Shown: positions 45,688 through 54,581 of the stretch, one piece after another
Position numbering within the stretch: position 1 is the first letter of the stretch
How the letters are laid out: every line of letters starts with the position of its first letter
Source: JBDXHU01 sp039989475
GTDB lineage: Bacteria; Pseudomonadota; Gammaproteobacteria; Pseudomonadales; Halieaceae
DNA: 64,000 nt
Direction of reading: 5' to 3'
Assembly: GCA_039989475.1 (NCBI GenBank)
Contig: JBDXHU010000012.1
Span: 186,001 to 250,000 of the forward strand
Program-made: the position numbers and the translations under genes
The notes under the pieces: model-generated
Seen by the model: only the letters and a program-made list of their open reading frames with translations
What the model was told of the DNA's origin: nothing
Database searches by the model: none

Positions 45688-46292
45688 GAGCCGGCCACCC
45701 GGAAAAAGGCTTCAACTTCCACGTCGATCCTGACCTTTTTTGCAGTCAGGCCACGCACCAGTTTTAGGCGCCGAAAACGGGCATAGTTCTCCCGGGTCTC
45801 CAGGGCGGAGACAAAGTCCCCGACGGTATCACCATCGGCAACACCGTTAACCGAGCCCACCACTCGCCACAAGTCACCATCGTTGACGGACTCCGCCGGC
45901 AACATGGTCAGGCGCAGCTTGCGATGCCCCACTTCGGCAATGACCTGCTCCATCATTGACCTGAGTTCAGCCTCGGCCCGGCCACTGCTGGAAACCTCGG
46001 GAAACGAAGCCCGGATCTGCTCCAGGGCCTGCTGACTGTCAGTTGCCCGCTGCAGCCAATACTGCTGCGCGTCAATCGCCAGGAGCCGCTGCAAGCGCTG
46101 CTGCGCGGTGGCCAGTTCCTGTCGGCTCTCAGCGGCCGTATCTGATAGAAGCAGCACAAAATACAGGAGCAACAGGCCCCATATTGCCAGTAAACCACGT
46201 CGCAACCTCGGGTTGCCCCGCCATTCGCCCCGCAACAGCCCGACCCAGTCGAGGTTCACCGGTAGTCGCTGCATGACCGCATCCAGGTTCAT
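45684..46292 (-). CDS. gspM: Type II secretion inner-membrane platform protein GspM
   Basis: 202-residue bitopic protein: a short cytoplasmic N-terminus, a membrane helix near residues 33-50 (GLLAIWGLLLLYFVLLL), a periplasmic coiled segment rich in Gln and Arg, and a ferredoxin-like end. Sequence signatures of GspM are weak, so the call rests on topology and on its place between gspL and gspN, both with 4-nt overlaps. GspM stabilises GspL. Confidence 0.85.
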   Translation of the reverse strand: MNLDAVMQRLPVNLDWVGLLRGEWRGNPRLRRGLLAIWGLLLLYFVLLLSDTAAESRQELATAQQRLQRLLAIDAQQYWLQRATDSQQALEQIRASFPEVSSSGRAEAELRSMMEQVIAEVGHRKLRLTMLPAESVNDGDLWRVVGSVNGVADGDTVGDFVSALETRENYARFRRLKLVRGLTAKKVRIDVEVEAFFRVAGS

Positions 46293-47395
46293 GAGTCGGC
46301 CAACCCCGCCACGTCAGTCGTTTCGAAACGCCAATCCGGTTGCAGTTGAGCGGATATCTTCATCCTGCCTTTCACCACATCATCACCCAGCCTGGGTTCA
46401 AGCAACCAGGGTATGGATTCGAATACTCCCAGCAGCTCAGTGGCGCTCAGTGACTCGCCTGCAACAGAGATTGCCAGGTTACCGCCGCTGTATTCCCAGG
46501 CCAGCAACTCCACTTGCCGGCCGGCGTCACGCTCGAGGGCCAATCGCGCCAGCAAGTCAGCCAGGTATTGCAGCTGCAGGGGCCCCGAATGCAGCTCGGA
46601 AATACTTTCAATGCTGTCCAGCGCATCCAGCGCCACATCACGCGCCACCAGCACCGGTGTCACCGCGCCATTGAGTTCTTCAATTCGGGCCTCGGCTCTG
46701 GCCGCGGCAACATCTGCATAGAGGATGCCGCTCAGCTGGAAAGATCCTGCGGCGATAAACAGGCAAAATAACAATACGAACAAGGTCGACTCTGACTTCA
46801 GAAAGGGTAGCAGCATGCTGCGCAGGGTAGCCCCCTGGCCAGCGGGCAGCGGAGCATTTACGGGACCGGGTAGCTCAGGCACCGGCTCCAGGTCGAACAG
46901 CATGCGCAGCTGGTTCCAGCTTTGCTGGCTGGGCAGTTGCGGCCACCAGCGGGAGACCGCGAGCTGGCCATCGAGAAACCCGCGCGCCTCAACGCCTTCC
47001 CAGCAGTGACTTAACACCAGTGTCTCATCTTCTTCCGGCGACAAGCACCGGACCAGGGTTTCAGGGAGAATTGCATCCGGTGTTACCGATAATTCCCCAC
47101 AGCACTGCCGGCGCAGCACCCCGTCCCAGGCCCAGATCAAAGCCCGGCTGCCCTGCACTTCAAAATGGAATTCGGGATCTGCAAAAGGAGCCCACTCGCG
47201 CACCTGCAAGCGCAACAGGGCATCGAGGTCACCACGGTCCACCCCGCCGATATCTACTGACCGGAATACACAGAGGGAGCGCGCAACAATCCACTCAACC
47301 CAGATAGCCGTAGCTTCCGGGCAATCGACGCCAGCTTCCGTCTGCACATATCTACAGGACGAAATCAGGTAATTGCGCAGTTCTTGCAGTTTCAC
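46289..47395 (-). CDS. gspL: Type II secretion protein GspL
   Basis: 368-residue bitopic platform protein. The first 200 residues are a cytoplasmic actin-like domain that binds GspE; a membrane helix (STLFVLLFCLFIAAGSFQLSG) follows near residue 210, then a periplasmic region. Such GspL proteins are divergent, and identification relies on topology and operon position between gspK and gspM. The start overlaps the end of gspK by 44 nt; a shorter form starting downstream is possible. Confidence 0.85.
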   Translation of the reverse strand: MKLQELRNYLISSCRYVQTEAGVDCPEATAIWVEWIVARSLCVFRSVDIGGVDRGDLDALLRLQVREWAPFADPEFHFEVQGSRALIWAWDGVLRRQCCGELSVTPDAILPETLVRCLSPEEDETLVLSHCWEGVEARGFLDGQLAVSRWWPQLPSQQSWNQLRMLFDLEPVPELPGPVNAPLPAGQGATLRSMLLPFLKSESTLFVLLFCLFIAAGSFQLSGILYADVAAARAEARIEELNGAVTPVLVARDVALDALDSIESISELHSGPLQLQYLADLLARLALERDAGRQVELLAWEYSGGNLAISVAGESLSATELLGVFESIPWLLEPRLGDDVVKGRMKISAQLQPDWRFETTDVAGLADS

Positions 47396-48440
47396 TCAAA
47401 TAGCCCTTGGGCAAGGGTTGGCGGTAATTATTTTCTATTATCCAGGGCGCAGGCGCCTGGTTTCCGGGTGTGAACTTTACCGCATATTCCCGCAGCTGTC
47501 CCTCACCCTCGTGCCAGAAACGCATTCTCAATCCCAGCGACGGGCGCGGGGTAGAACCGAATTCATTATTGGCCACCAGATCCCTGATCCAGCTATTGAC
47601 CTCATCGTCAACTTCATCAGAGCCGTGGCGCTGGGCGATCAGGCCCGCGACCCGCTCGGGCGTGGCGCCGCGCATTCGCAACAGCACATCTTCCGGTGCG
47701 GTAGCTGAATTAGGCATACCCGCCCAGCTCAGGCTGACGCGATTGGCAAAGGCATTGTCCGCCCACAAATCACGGTGCTCGGACCAGCCCATAACCGCCT
47801 GCAGCTCATGGGGGGACTCCAGCCGGCGATTGCGCGGCGGTGGCAGACCCCTGGAGCGATAATCCCGGGCTTCAGCGCCATTGATGCTCACCAGGTCATC
47901 GGCGTCGACGTAGTCAGCCAGTCTTGCCGCCATCACTTCCGCCTCACGATAGTCTACGCCGTGTTGGGCCAGCAGGGCCTGGGTGCGACCGGTTGCTTGC
48001 GGGACAATGCCATAGAGGCCGCTCTCGTCCTGTATGGCGAAGCGTGTGAAGCCGTATCCCTGGTAAGCCACTCCATCAAAGATCAGGTCGGCACGACCCG
48101 CGCGTATGCGGGCAAATCCCGAGATCACGGATTCCTCATCGGCTGCCGGGCTCAAGAAAACGCCGGCACGCCCGATGTCTGCCGTGGCGATCTTGTAGAG
48201 TAGCGTGGCCCGTGTGCTCAATTCGGCAATACCGCCATTGCTGGCGTCTACCCGGTTACCGGCCAGCTGCAAGGACTTTCCATACCACTGGGCGATAGAT
48301 GCAGCTGCGATACCAAGAAAGGCCAGCACCCATATTGTGGCTACAAGGATGTAGCCGCCTGTGTGCCTGCTCACGCTTTCGTGCTTGCTCGCGGTTTCGT
48401 GACTGCTCACGTTTTTGTGCTTGTTCGCGTTTAAGATCAT
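47352..48440 (-). CDS. gspK: Type II secretion minor pseudopilin GspK
   Basis: 362-residue minor pseudopilin that caps the pseudopilus tip with GspI and GspJ. I chose ATG 48440 because it overlaps the gspJ stop as ATGA. The leader is unusually long (29 residues to the cleavage site GG/YILVATIWVLAFLGIAAAS) and contains four six-residue repeats in residues 4-27 (NANKHK, NVSSHE, TASKHE, SVSRHT). GspK normally lacks Glu at +5, as here. Downstream regions DYVDADDLVSINGAEARDYRS and GATPERVAGLIAQRHGSDE match the GspK helical insert. Confidence 0.92.
   Translation of the reverse strand: MILNANKHKNVSSHETASKHESVSRHTGGYILVATIWVLAFLGIAAASIAQWYGKSLQLAGNRVDASNGGIAELSTRATLLYKIATADIGRAGVFLSPAADEESVISGFARIRAGRADLIFDGVAYQGYGFTRFAIQDESGLYGIVPQATGRTQALLAQHGVDYREAEVMAARLADYVDADDLVSINGAEARDYRSRGLPPPRNRRLESPHELQAVMGWSEHRDLWADNAFANRVSLSWAGMPNSATAPEDVLLRMRGATPERVAGLIAQRHGSDEVDDEVNSWIRDLVANNEFGSTPRPSLGLRMRFWHEGEGQLREYAVKFTPGNQAPAPWIIENNYRQPLPKGYLSETARTAQLPDFVL
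48363..48434 (-). repeat. Four tandem 18-bp repeats encoding the GspK leader
   Basis: Four imperfect 18-bp units (48363-48380, 48381-48398, 48399-48416, 48417-48434) share GTG-CTGCTC-CG-TTT on the plus strand. In GspK they encode four hexapeptides with an alternating Lys/Ser-His-Lys/Glu pattern upstream of the prepilin peptidase site. As 18 is a multiple of three, copy-number changes would keep the frame. Confidence 0.92.
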
Positions 48441-49042
48441 ATTCCCAGTATGTCCGTTACATCGAGGCGGGGCGTTCGCCGCCCTATGATTGCCACATGC
48501 CAAAACTCCTCTCCCTGTAGCAATGGCATTTGCAGTGCAAAGCCTGCAGGCCATTGTTCCTGGCCTTCATTGGACACCCAGCCGGGTGAATATGTTCCTT
48601 CCTTATTTACTACCAGGAATCGCGGTGGATTGATCAGTTCAGACTGTGGCCAGCTTTGCAGCGACAGGTACTCGCCATCTCGCTCCCTGTAACGCAGCTC
48701 TGTGAAGTCACCGGTGGCCACCAGGGCCAATTCGAAAGGTGTGGGAATGCCTGATTCGGTCTGCAGTGGCGACAAGGTAAGACCGCTTACCCGCCCTTCC
48801 TTTAACTTAAAAGGATATTCCTTGCTGGCCATACCGCCGGAGAGAAGCTGGCGGAACCAGAATTGGCGCAATTCCGCCGAGCGGAAATCATCCGTCTTCT
48901 GCGAAAGACGACGCTCGATCATCAGCACCTGGCTAACCCCGTCAATCAGCATCACGCTCATCATCGAGGTAATGACGAGCACAACCAGCACCTCCAACAG
49001 CGTGAAGCCGCGGCTGCCGGGCCTAGATACCAATGGTCGCAT
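48437..49042 (-). CDS. gspJ: Type II secretion minor pseudopilin GspJ
   Basis: 201-residue minor pseudopilin. The leader MRPLVSRPGSRG is cut before FTLLEVLVVLVITSMMSVML, with Glu at +5. The segment AELRQFWFRQLLSGG and the many Trp in the head are typical of GspJ. It overlaps gspI by 20 nt and gspK by 4 nt. Confidence 0.9.
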   Translation of the reverse strand: MRPLVSRPGSRGFTLLEVLVVLVITSMMSVMLIDGVSQVLMIERRLSQKTDDFRSAELRQFWFRQLLSGGMASKEYPFKLKEGRVSGLTLSPLQTESGIPTPFELALVATGDFTELRYRERDGEYLSLQSWPQSELINPPRFLVVNKEGTYSPGWVSNEGQEQWPAGFALQMPLLQGEEFWHVAIIGRRTPRLDVTDILGI

Positions 49043-49439
49043 CCGTCACCTGTAGCTTCCTGTATCCGACCTGACGCAGTTTAAAAGTCTGGTCGGGCGT
49101 GCCATCACGCTCAAGCTTTACGGTTAGCTCATAGAGACCGAATTCATTACTGCGAACCATGTTGCCGGGCCTGACGGGTTCTACCAGTTCGCTTTGCCAG
49201 GACAGGATTGCCGCGCCCAACTGCTTACTGCCGCTGGGCGTCTCCATTGGATTCAGTACCTCGAGGTAACTGAGGGCATTGTCTACATCGGTGCTCTCTA
49301 TCGCGATCGCATCAAAGCGCGCCGTACCGATCATCATGCTGTTGATCCAACTGTAGAGGCCCAGCGCCGAGGTCGCGAACACAGTCATGGCGACAATGGC
49401 TTCCAACAGGGTAAAACCGCTATGCCGTTGCCTGATCAT
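49023..49439 (-). CDS. gspI: Type II secretion minor pseudopilin GspI
   Basis: 138-residue minor pseudopilin with leader MIRQRHSG and FTLLEAIVAMTVFATSALGLYSW. Glu is present at +5. In the tip complex GspI starts assembly together with GspJ and GspK. The start overlaps the gspH stop (ATG at 49439 inside ATGA), and the end overlaps gspJ by 20 nt. Confidence 0.9.
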   Translation of the reverse strand: MIRQRHSGFTLLEAIVAMTVFATSALGLYSWINSMMIGTARFDAIAIESTDVDNALSYLEVLNPMETPSGSKQLGAAILSWQSELVEPVRPGNMVRSNEFGLYELTVKLERDGTPDQTFKLRQVGYRKLQVTDATIGI

Positions 49440-49879
49440 GGCGCGAAAGGACTGCAGAGAGGCGGCGTCAAGTTGAACTCCTCGACCTGATCATCGCGAG
49501 TGAGTTGCAGACGGCCACCGTCACAGACACCATTGCTGCGATAGCGAATACCCTGCTCAGCGCCCGCTTTCATAGACCAGCCGGCAGGCAAGTCCAGTGG
49601 CACAGCTTGCGCCTGGCCAGGCAGAGCAGTGAGGGTAAAACCCTGCTGTTGCTGATAGGCCGAGTAAGGCAAGGCGGCAATAGCATCCAGCAACTCGCGC
49701 CGCTCAAAGGCTCGCTGCCCCGAATCATAAAGCCTGGCCAGTTGCGGCAAGGCCAAACCGGTCATCGCCGCCATCAAGGTCAGCACAACCAACAGCTCCA
49801 GAATAGTGAAACCGCTGTGCCGGGGAACAGCCTGGGGCGTCTTACTCGGTGTCACCGGGAAGATAACCGACGTCTTCAT
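49436..49879 (-). CDS. gspH: Type II secretion minor pseudopilin GspH
   Basis: 147-residue pseudopilin from ATG 49879, with leader to Gly23 (VPRHSG) and FTILELLVVLTLMAAMTGLA. The frame is open as far as 50077, but that stretch is out-of-frame gspG and not pseudopilin-like. The start overlaps gspG by 38 nt; GTG 49853 is an alternative. GspH links the main pseudopilus to the tip. Confidence 0.87.
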   Translation of the reverse strand: MKTSVIFPVTPSKTPQAVPRHSGFTILELLVVLTLMAAMTGLALPQLARLYDSGQRAFERRELLDAIAALPYSAYQQQQGFTLTALPGQAQAVPLDLPAGWSMKAGAEQGIRYRSNGVCDGGRLQLTRDDQVEEFNLTPPLCSPFAP

Positions 49880-50309
49880 TGATATCTGTTCCACCCAGCT
49901 GCCCGTCGCCACCGAAGGAGTAGAGCGCGAAGGGCTGACCGTTGGCGCCGGGAATGCTGTATTGATAGTCGTTGCCCCAGGGGTCAGGGGGCACCGCCTC
50001 GTCAAGGTAGGGGCCGCGCCAGCGCGAGCGCACCGGCTCTTCCTGGGGGCGCTCATACAGCGTATCCAGTCCCTCATCCTCCGTGGGAAAACGACCGGTA
50101 TCCAGACGCATGGTTTCCAGACTGCCCTTTAACATTTTAATCTGGGTCTTCGCGGTCTTGGCTTTGGAGGCATCGACCTGGCCAAACATGCGCGGCCCTA
50201 CCAGGCCCGCCAACATCCCCATGATTACCAATACCACCAACATCTCCAGCAGTGAAAAGCCTGACTGTGGGTGTTTGAGCGCGCTGCTCCGCTTCATGTG
50301 TTTCCTCAT
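49842..50309 (-). CDS. gspG: Type II secretion major pseudopilin GspG
   Basis: 155-residue major pseudopilin. Leader cleavage is at G17/F18 (FSLLEMLVVLVIMGMLAGLV, Glu22). The head has the family pattern TQIKMLKGSLETMRLDTGRFP, EDEGLDTLYERP and GPYLDEAVPPDPWGNDYQY, then a Ca-binding C-terminal loop YSFGGDGQLGGTDINED. It overlaps gspF by 4 nt. Confidence 0.96.
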   Translation of the reverse strand: MRKHMKRSSALKHPQSGFSLLEMLVVLVIMGMLAGLVGPRMFGQVDASKAKTAKTQIKMLKGSLETMRLDTGRFPTEDEGLDTLYERPQEEPVRSRWRGPYLDEAVPPDPWGNDYQYSIPGANGQPFALYSFGGDGQLGGTDINEDVGYLPGDTE

Positions 50310-51505
50310 AGTGCTACGTCATTAACCGAAGTGATGGCCAGGATCACTCCACCCATAATGAAGCCAACGGCCGCACCTATGAGCAGAATCGAAACCGGTT
50401 CAATCAACTGTAAAAATTTCCTCATCCGCTGCTTACCCTGGCTGATATGCATGCCCGCCAGTGTTTCCAACATGCGCGGCAGCTGGCCGCTCTGCTCGCC
50501 TACCTTGACCAGGTTGAAGCCAATTTCTGTGACCACCTGGTTGGCCTGCAAGCTCTCCGCCAGTTTCTCACCAGCCCGCACGGAACGCTCCACCTGTTGC
50601 AGGCGCCCCTTCATGGATTCATATTCAACGTCTTTTTCCGCCAGCCGCAGAGCCTGGGTCAGCTCCACCCTGTTTTCCAACAACGTTCCCAACAACGAGG
50701 CCCAGCGGGCAATGGCAGCCTCGATCAACCAGGCACCCACCATGGGAACCGCATACAGTCGCTGACGAAACTGGTGACGATTGGGCGGCTTGGAATACCA
50801 GGTCACGCCCAACAATACCGCCAGGCCAACCGCCGCGCCTATGAGCAGCATGTTCTCGTTAAAGAACTTGCCCGAGCCGAGCACGATCAATGCCAGCAAG
50901 GGCAAGTCGCCATCGGCCTTGTCCAACAGGTTGGTGAACTTGGGCACTACCATGACAAAAATGAGAATCACTGCAGAGATACCGGAGACCACGAGAATAG
51001 ACGGGTAGGTAAGCGCATTACGCACCTCCTTCTCGGTCTCCAATTCGTATGACCACTGGTCCACGCCACGACGCAGTGCCTGCGGTAATTGGCCGGTCAT
51101 CTCACCCGATTCACCCAGCGAGAAAAAATAGCCGGGGATGTCCAGGCCCGATTCGCGCAGTGCCAGGGAGAATGCCTGACCACCGCGCACAGCCTTGGTA
51201 ATACGCTTAAAGGCATCACGGGTTTGCTGGTTCGGGGTTGAGTCAGCGATGGAACTTACCGCCACCTCCAGCGAGACACCGGATTCCAGCAAGGCGCAAA
51301 ACTGGTAGATAACCAGTTGCAGGTCGTCGGCCTTGTCCGGCTTGGAACTGCTGCGCCTGGCCACAACCGCAGGCGCCGGCTTCAGCTCAATTAGTTGCAG
51401 GTTCTCTTTGCGTAACTGCCGTGCCGCCACCTTGTCATTGGCTGCATCCAGTTGCCCGGAGATCGTCTTTCCCTGCAGGTTTATGCCCTTGTAGGAATAC
51501 AGCAT
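50306..51505 (-). CDS. gspF: Type II secretion inner-membrane platform protein GspF
   Basis: 399-residue polytopic protein with two repeated cytoplasmic helical domains and three membrane helices. It begins MLYSYKGINLQGKTISGQLDA and carries the family motifs FCALLESGVSLEVAVSSIAD and VKVGEQSGQLPRMLETLAG. GspF couples GspE ATP hydrolysis to pseudopilus growth. The start overlaps the gspE stop by one base. Confidence 0.95.
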   Translation of the reverse strand: MLYSYKGINLQGKTISGQLDAANDKVAARQLRKENLQLIELKPAPAVVARRSSSKPDKADDLQLVIYQFCALLESGVSLEVAVSSIADSTPNQQTRDAFKRITKAVRGGQAFSLALRESGLDIPGYFFSLGESGEMTGQLPQALRRGVDQWSYELETEKEVRNALTYPSILVVSGISAVILIFVMVVPKFTNLLDKADGDLPLLALIVLGSGKFFNENMLLIGAAVGLAVLLGVTWYSKPPNRHQFRQRLYAVPMVGAWLIEAAIARWASLLGTLLENRVELTQALRLAEKDVEYESMKGRLQQVERSVRAGEKLAESLQANQVVTEIGFNLVKVGEQSGQLPRMLETLAGMHISQGKQRMRKFLQLIEPVSILLIGAAVGFIMGGVILAITSVNDVAL

Positions 51506-53160
51506 CAGTGCTCCGCCGCAGTCACACGCAGCACCTCATCGACACTGGTCAGACCCTGCGCCGCTTTCACCAGTCCATCCATGCGCAATGTGCGAGTACC
51601 CTGCGATACCGCCAGTTGCAACATATCCTGGTGGCTGGCTCCCTGCAGAATCATCTCCTGCAAGGCTGGCGTCACCTCCACGACCTCGTGAATACCGGTA
51701 CGACCACTGTATCCGTGACCAAAGCAATGACTGCAACCAACCGCATCCCGCCACTCATCGCCGGCGCTATCGATGTGCGCAATCATCTCCGAGATACCGG
51801 CAGCGGGCGCAGCCGGCACGGCACAGTGCTTACACAAGACCCGCACCAGGCGCTGGGCCATGACCATCCGCACCGGCGTGGCGACCAGGAAGGGGTCGAC
51901 ACCCATATCAATCAGCCGTGTAAACGCGCTAACCGCATCGTTCGTGTGCAGGGTGGACAACACCAGGTGACCCGTGAGGGAGGACTGAATGGCAATCTCC
52001 GCAGTTTCCAGGTCTCTAATCTCACCCACCATCATCACGTCCGGGTCCTGGCGCAAGACCGAACGCAGGGCGGTGGCAAAGGTATAGCCAATTTCAGCGT
52101 GGGTTTGTAATTGGGTGATGCCAGCCAGCTGGAATTCCACCGGATCCTCAACCGTAATGATTTTCTTGCTGTCATCACTGACATGATCCAGCACTGAATA
52201 GAGCGTGGTCGACTTTCCCGAGCCGGTCGGCCCGGTGACCAGGATAATCCCGTGGGGCTGGGTGATATGCCGTTTTATGACGGTCATATTGTCTTCTGCG
52301 ATGCCGATACCGCCCAGCGACACCGTCTTATTGTCCTTGGGCAACAAGCGCATAACCACGGACTCGCCGTGCACACCCGGAGCCGCTGACACCCGCAAAT
52401 CGATTTCCTGCCCGGACAGGCGTGCCGTAAAACGGCCATCCTGGGGCAGGCGGCGCTCGGCAATATCCATGCCCGACACCAGCTTGACCCGGCTGGATAT
52501 CGCGCTGAAGCGTTCCACGGGCAGGGTGTAGCGATTATAGAGCACGCCATCGACCCGAAAGCGCACTTCCATCTTGTGCTCGCCGGGCTCTATGTGGATA
52601 TCCGAAGCGTTCTGGTCGTAGGCCTGTGCCAGCATGTTATTGACAAATTCGATGACCGGGGCCTCTTCTGCCAATTCCCGCAAGTGCTCGGCGTCATCCC
52701 CGTAGTACTCGCCGCCGGCATCGGGAGAAACCGTCTCCAACACTCGCTCCAGGTCGTAGTCGCGCATCACGTTCCAGGCCAGTTGCATACCGTGGAACGC
52801 CCGCTCAAGTATTTCCGACACCGTGGGATCGCAGACATTGGGGCCCACGCAATTCACCACGTCGTCATCAATCCAGGCGATAACGCCCAAATCCAGCCAC
52901 CAGTCAGGGTCCAGGCCGCTCTGTTCAACGACTTCAGCAAAGGATTCGCTGGTCACCGGCAAATCGGCTGGGCTCAACATCGGCGCAGCATAGAGCTCGC
53001 TGAGCACAGGCAGTAAATTGTCCTCCGATACCGCCCCGAGGCGCATAAGGATGGAGTCCAGGCGTCCACCGAGGCTGGCCTGCACGGTTTTTGCACGCTC
53101 AATATCCTCTTGCGATACCAAACCGCGCTGCATCAAAGCGCTGCCAAGATATGACGACAA
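51505..53160 (-). CDS. gspE: Type II secretion ATPase GspE
   Basis: 551-residue hexameric cytoplasmic ATPase driving the pseudopilus. The N-terminal GspE-N domain begins MSSYLGSALMQRGLVSQEDI. Walker A GPTGSGKSTTLYS lies near residue 308, Asp box ITVEDPVEFQL, Walker B MMVGEIRDLETAEIAIQ and His box GHLVLSTLHTNDA follow. The zinc motif CKHC...CSHC near residues 440-475 is intact. First gene of the operon; its promoter should lie in the 202-nt gap shared with the divergent YkgJ-like gene, where I found no convincing -35/-10 pair. Confidence 0.97.
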   Translation of the reverse strand: MSSYLGSALMQRGLVSQEDIERAKTVQASLGGRLDSILMRLGAVSEDNLLPVLSELYAAPMLSPADLPVTSESFAEVVEQSGLDPDWWLDLGVIAWIDDDVVNCVGPNVCDPTVSEILERAFHGMQLAWNVMRDYDLERVLETVSPDAGGEYYGDDAEHLRELAEEAPVIEFVNNMLAQAYDQNASDIHIEPGEHKMEVRFRVDGVLYNRYTLPVERFSAISSRVKLVSGMDIAERRLPQDGRFTARLSGQEIDLRVSAAPGVHGESVVMRLLPKDNKTVSLGGIGIAEDNMTVIKRHITQPHGIILVTGPTGSGKSTTLYSVLDHVSDDSKKIITVEDPVEFQLAGITQLQTHAEIGYTFATALRSVLRQDPDVMMVGEIRDLETAEIAIQSSLTGHLVLSTLHTNDAVSAFTRLIDMGVDPFLVATPVRMVMAQRLVRVLCKHCAVPAAPAAGISEMIAHIDSAGDEWRDAVGCSHCFGHGYSGRTGIHEVVEVTPALQEMILQGASHQDMLQLAVSQGTRTLRMDGLVKAAQGLTSVDEVLRVTAAEH

Positions 53161-53362
53161 ACTTATCCCCCTGTTTTAGCCGGCGATTGTACCAGAAGTC
53201 TTCTACAAGCCGCTGCTTTCGCTGCCTGCATAATGACTTAGTCCCTATCTATGCCAGTCGGTTCCCAAACAGCAAATCAAGGCCTGTCACAGGCAAATAC
53301 TATTAATGCTTTATATGCTCCGATAAAATGACCTCCCCAGGATAGATAAGCGGTAGGCCAGA

Positions 53363-53920
53363 GTGTCGGATAAACCAATAACACGTGAGTGCAATGGCTG
53401 CACGGCCTGCTGTGATGGCTGGTTGCAAACCAATGTCGATGGTTGCGAAATTGGCGCTGGCAAACCCTGCAAGCACATAAGCAAGACCGGCTGTACGATT
53501 TATGCCACCCGACCATTTGATCCCTGTGTCGGTTTCCGCTGTGGCTGGCTCCTCAATGATTCGATGCCGGACTGGATGAAACCTAATGTCGCCAGGGTGA
53601 TCATCAAGCCTGGTGCTATCTGGGAACGCCCAGGCTCGCGAGTTCGTGTGAACCTGGCAACGGCGGTCGGACCACGCATTCCCGGCAAGACCATTCAGTG
53701 GCTGAGAAACTACGCAAGAAATGAGCGATGTGATTTTCTCTGCCATGAACACGTGCGAGAGGGGAAAACCTACACCGGTGCACTGTCGTATTTTGGCGCT
53801 GGTTCCCCGGAATTTGAGCAAGAGGTCGAAAACTGGAAGGCCTCGGGATATGACTTCACAGTAACCGCCAGCAACAGCACCATGGTTATTGGGGATAAGT
53901 TCTTCAAGCAGCATCGATAG
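53363..53920 (+). CDS. Cys-rich YkgJ-like putative metal-cluster protein, copy 1
   Basis: 185-residue soluble protein with the YkgJ (UPF0153) type Cys pattern: C10, C13, C16 and C17 in ECNGCTACC, C28, C36 (KPCKH), then GCTIYATRP, DPCVGFRC. The family is thought to bind zinc or an iron-sulfur cluster; its function is unsettled. A second conserved block is IIKPGAIWERPGS and ATAVGPRIPGKTIQWLRNYA, with C-terminal CHEHVREGKTYTGAL. No signal peptide. It is followed by a clear paralogue 86 nt downstream. Confidence 0.82.
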   Translation: MSDKPITRECNGCTACCDGWLQTNVDGCEIGAGKPCKHISKTGCTIYATRPFDPCVGFRCGWLLNDSMPDWMKPNVARVIIKPGAIWERPGSRVRVNLATAVGPRIPGKTIQWLRNYARNERCDFLCHEHVREGKTYTGALSYFGAGSPEFEQEVENWKASGYDFTVTASNSTMVIGDKFFKQHR

Positions 53921-54006
53921 CTGTCGCGTGCTAGCTTTGCAGCATTGGCAGCTCTCGGCTAGCATTGAGATTCAGGGGTTAACCGAGGCCTGTAGTCGGA
54001 GTAATT

Positions 54007-54552
54007 GTGTCAAGTAATCAAACACCACGCAGCTGCGGCGAATGCACTGCCTGCTGTAATGGCTGGCTGCGCACCACTATTGACGGATGCGACCTGAGCC
54101 CTGGCAATCCCTGTAAACATATTACGCCTAAAGGCTGCGGCATTTATTCAGTGCGCCCGGAAGATCCCTGCGCAATATTCAGCTGTGGCTGGTTGTTGAA
54201 TCTGTCCATGCCGGACCGGCTTCAGCCCAATATTGCCAAGGTCATCATTAAACCTGGCGCCATCTGGGAGCGGCCATCTCTAAACATACCGGTACATGTG
54301 GCCACTGCTGTTGGCCCGCGCATTCCCGGAAAAACCATTCAATGGATGAGAGCTTACGCCCGCGAGGAAAACTGCCAGTTTATCTGCCACGAACATGTGC
54401 GTGAGGGCAAGACCTACACCGGCGTGCTAAAACGATTCGGAATCGGCTCCCCGGAATTTGAACAAGACGTGGCCAACTGGAGCGCAGCGGGACATGCTTT
54501 TTACGTAACTCACAGCAAAAGCAAGCTGATCGTCAGCGACAAAAAATCCTAG
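54007..54552 (+). CDS. Cys-rich YkgJ-like putative metal-cluster protein, copy 2
   Basis: 181-residue paralogue of the preceding gene with the same Cys spacing (C10, C13, C16, C17, C28, C36) and identical stretches such as HEHVREGKTYTG and GPRIPGKTIQW. The initiation codon in the frame is GTG at 54007. The two copies differ mostly at their C-termini and in the region after the first Cys block, consistent with a tandem duplication that has diverged. It converges with the short-chain dehydrogenase at 54582. Function unknown. Confidence 0.82.
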   Translation: MSSNQTPRSCGECTACCNGWLRTTIDGCDLSPGNPCKHITPKGCGIYSVRPEDPCAIFSCGWLLNLSMPDRLQPNIAKVIIKPGAIWERPSLNIPVHVATAVGPRIPGKTIQWMRAYAREENCQFICHEHVREGKTYTGVLKRFGIGSPEFEQDVANWSAAGHAFYVTHSKSKLIVSDKKS

Positions 54553-54581
54553 TCAATGCCAGTGCCAGGCCAATTTGCTTA

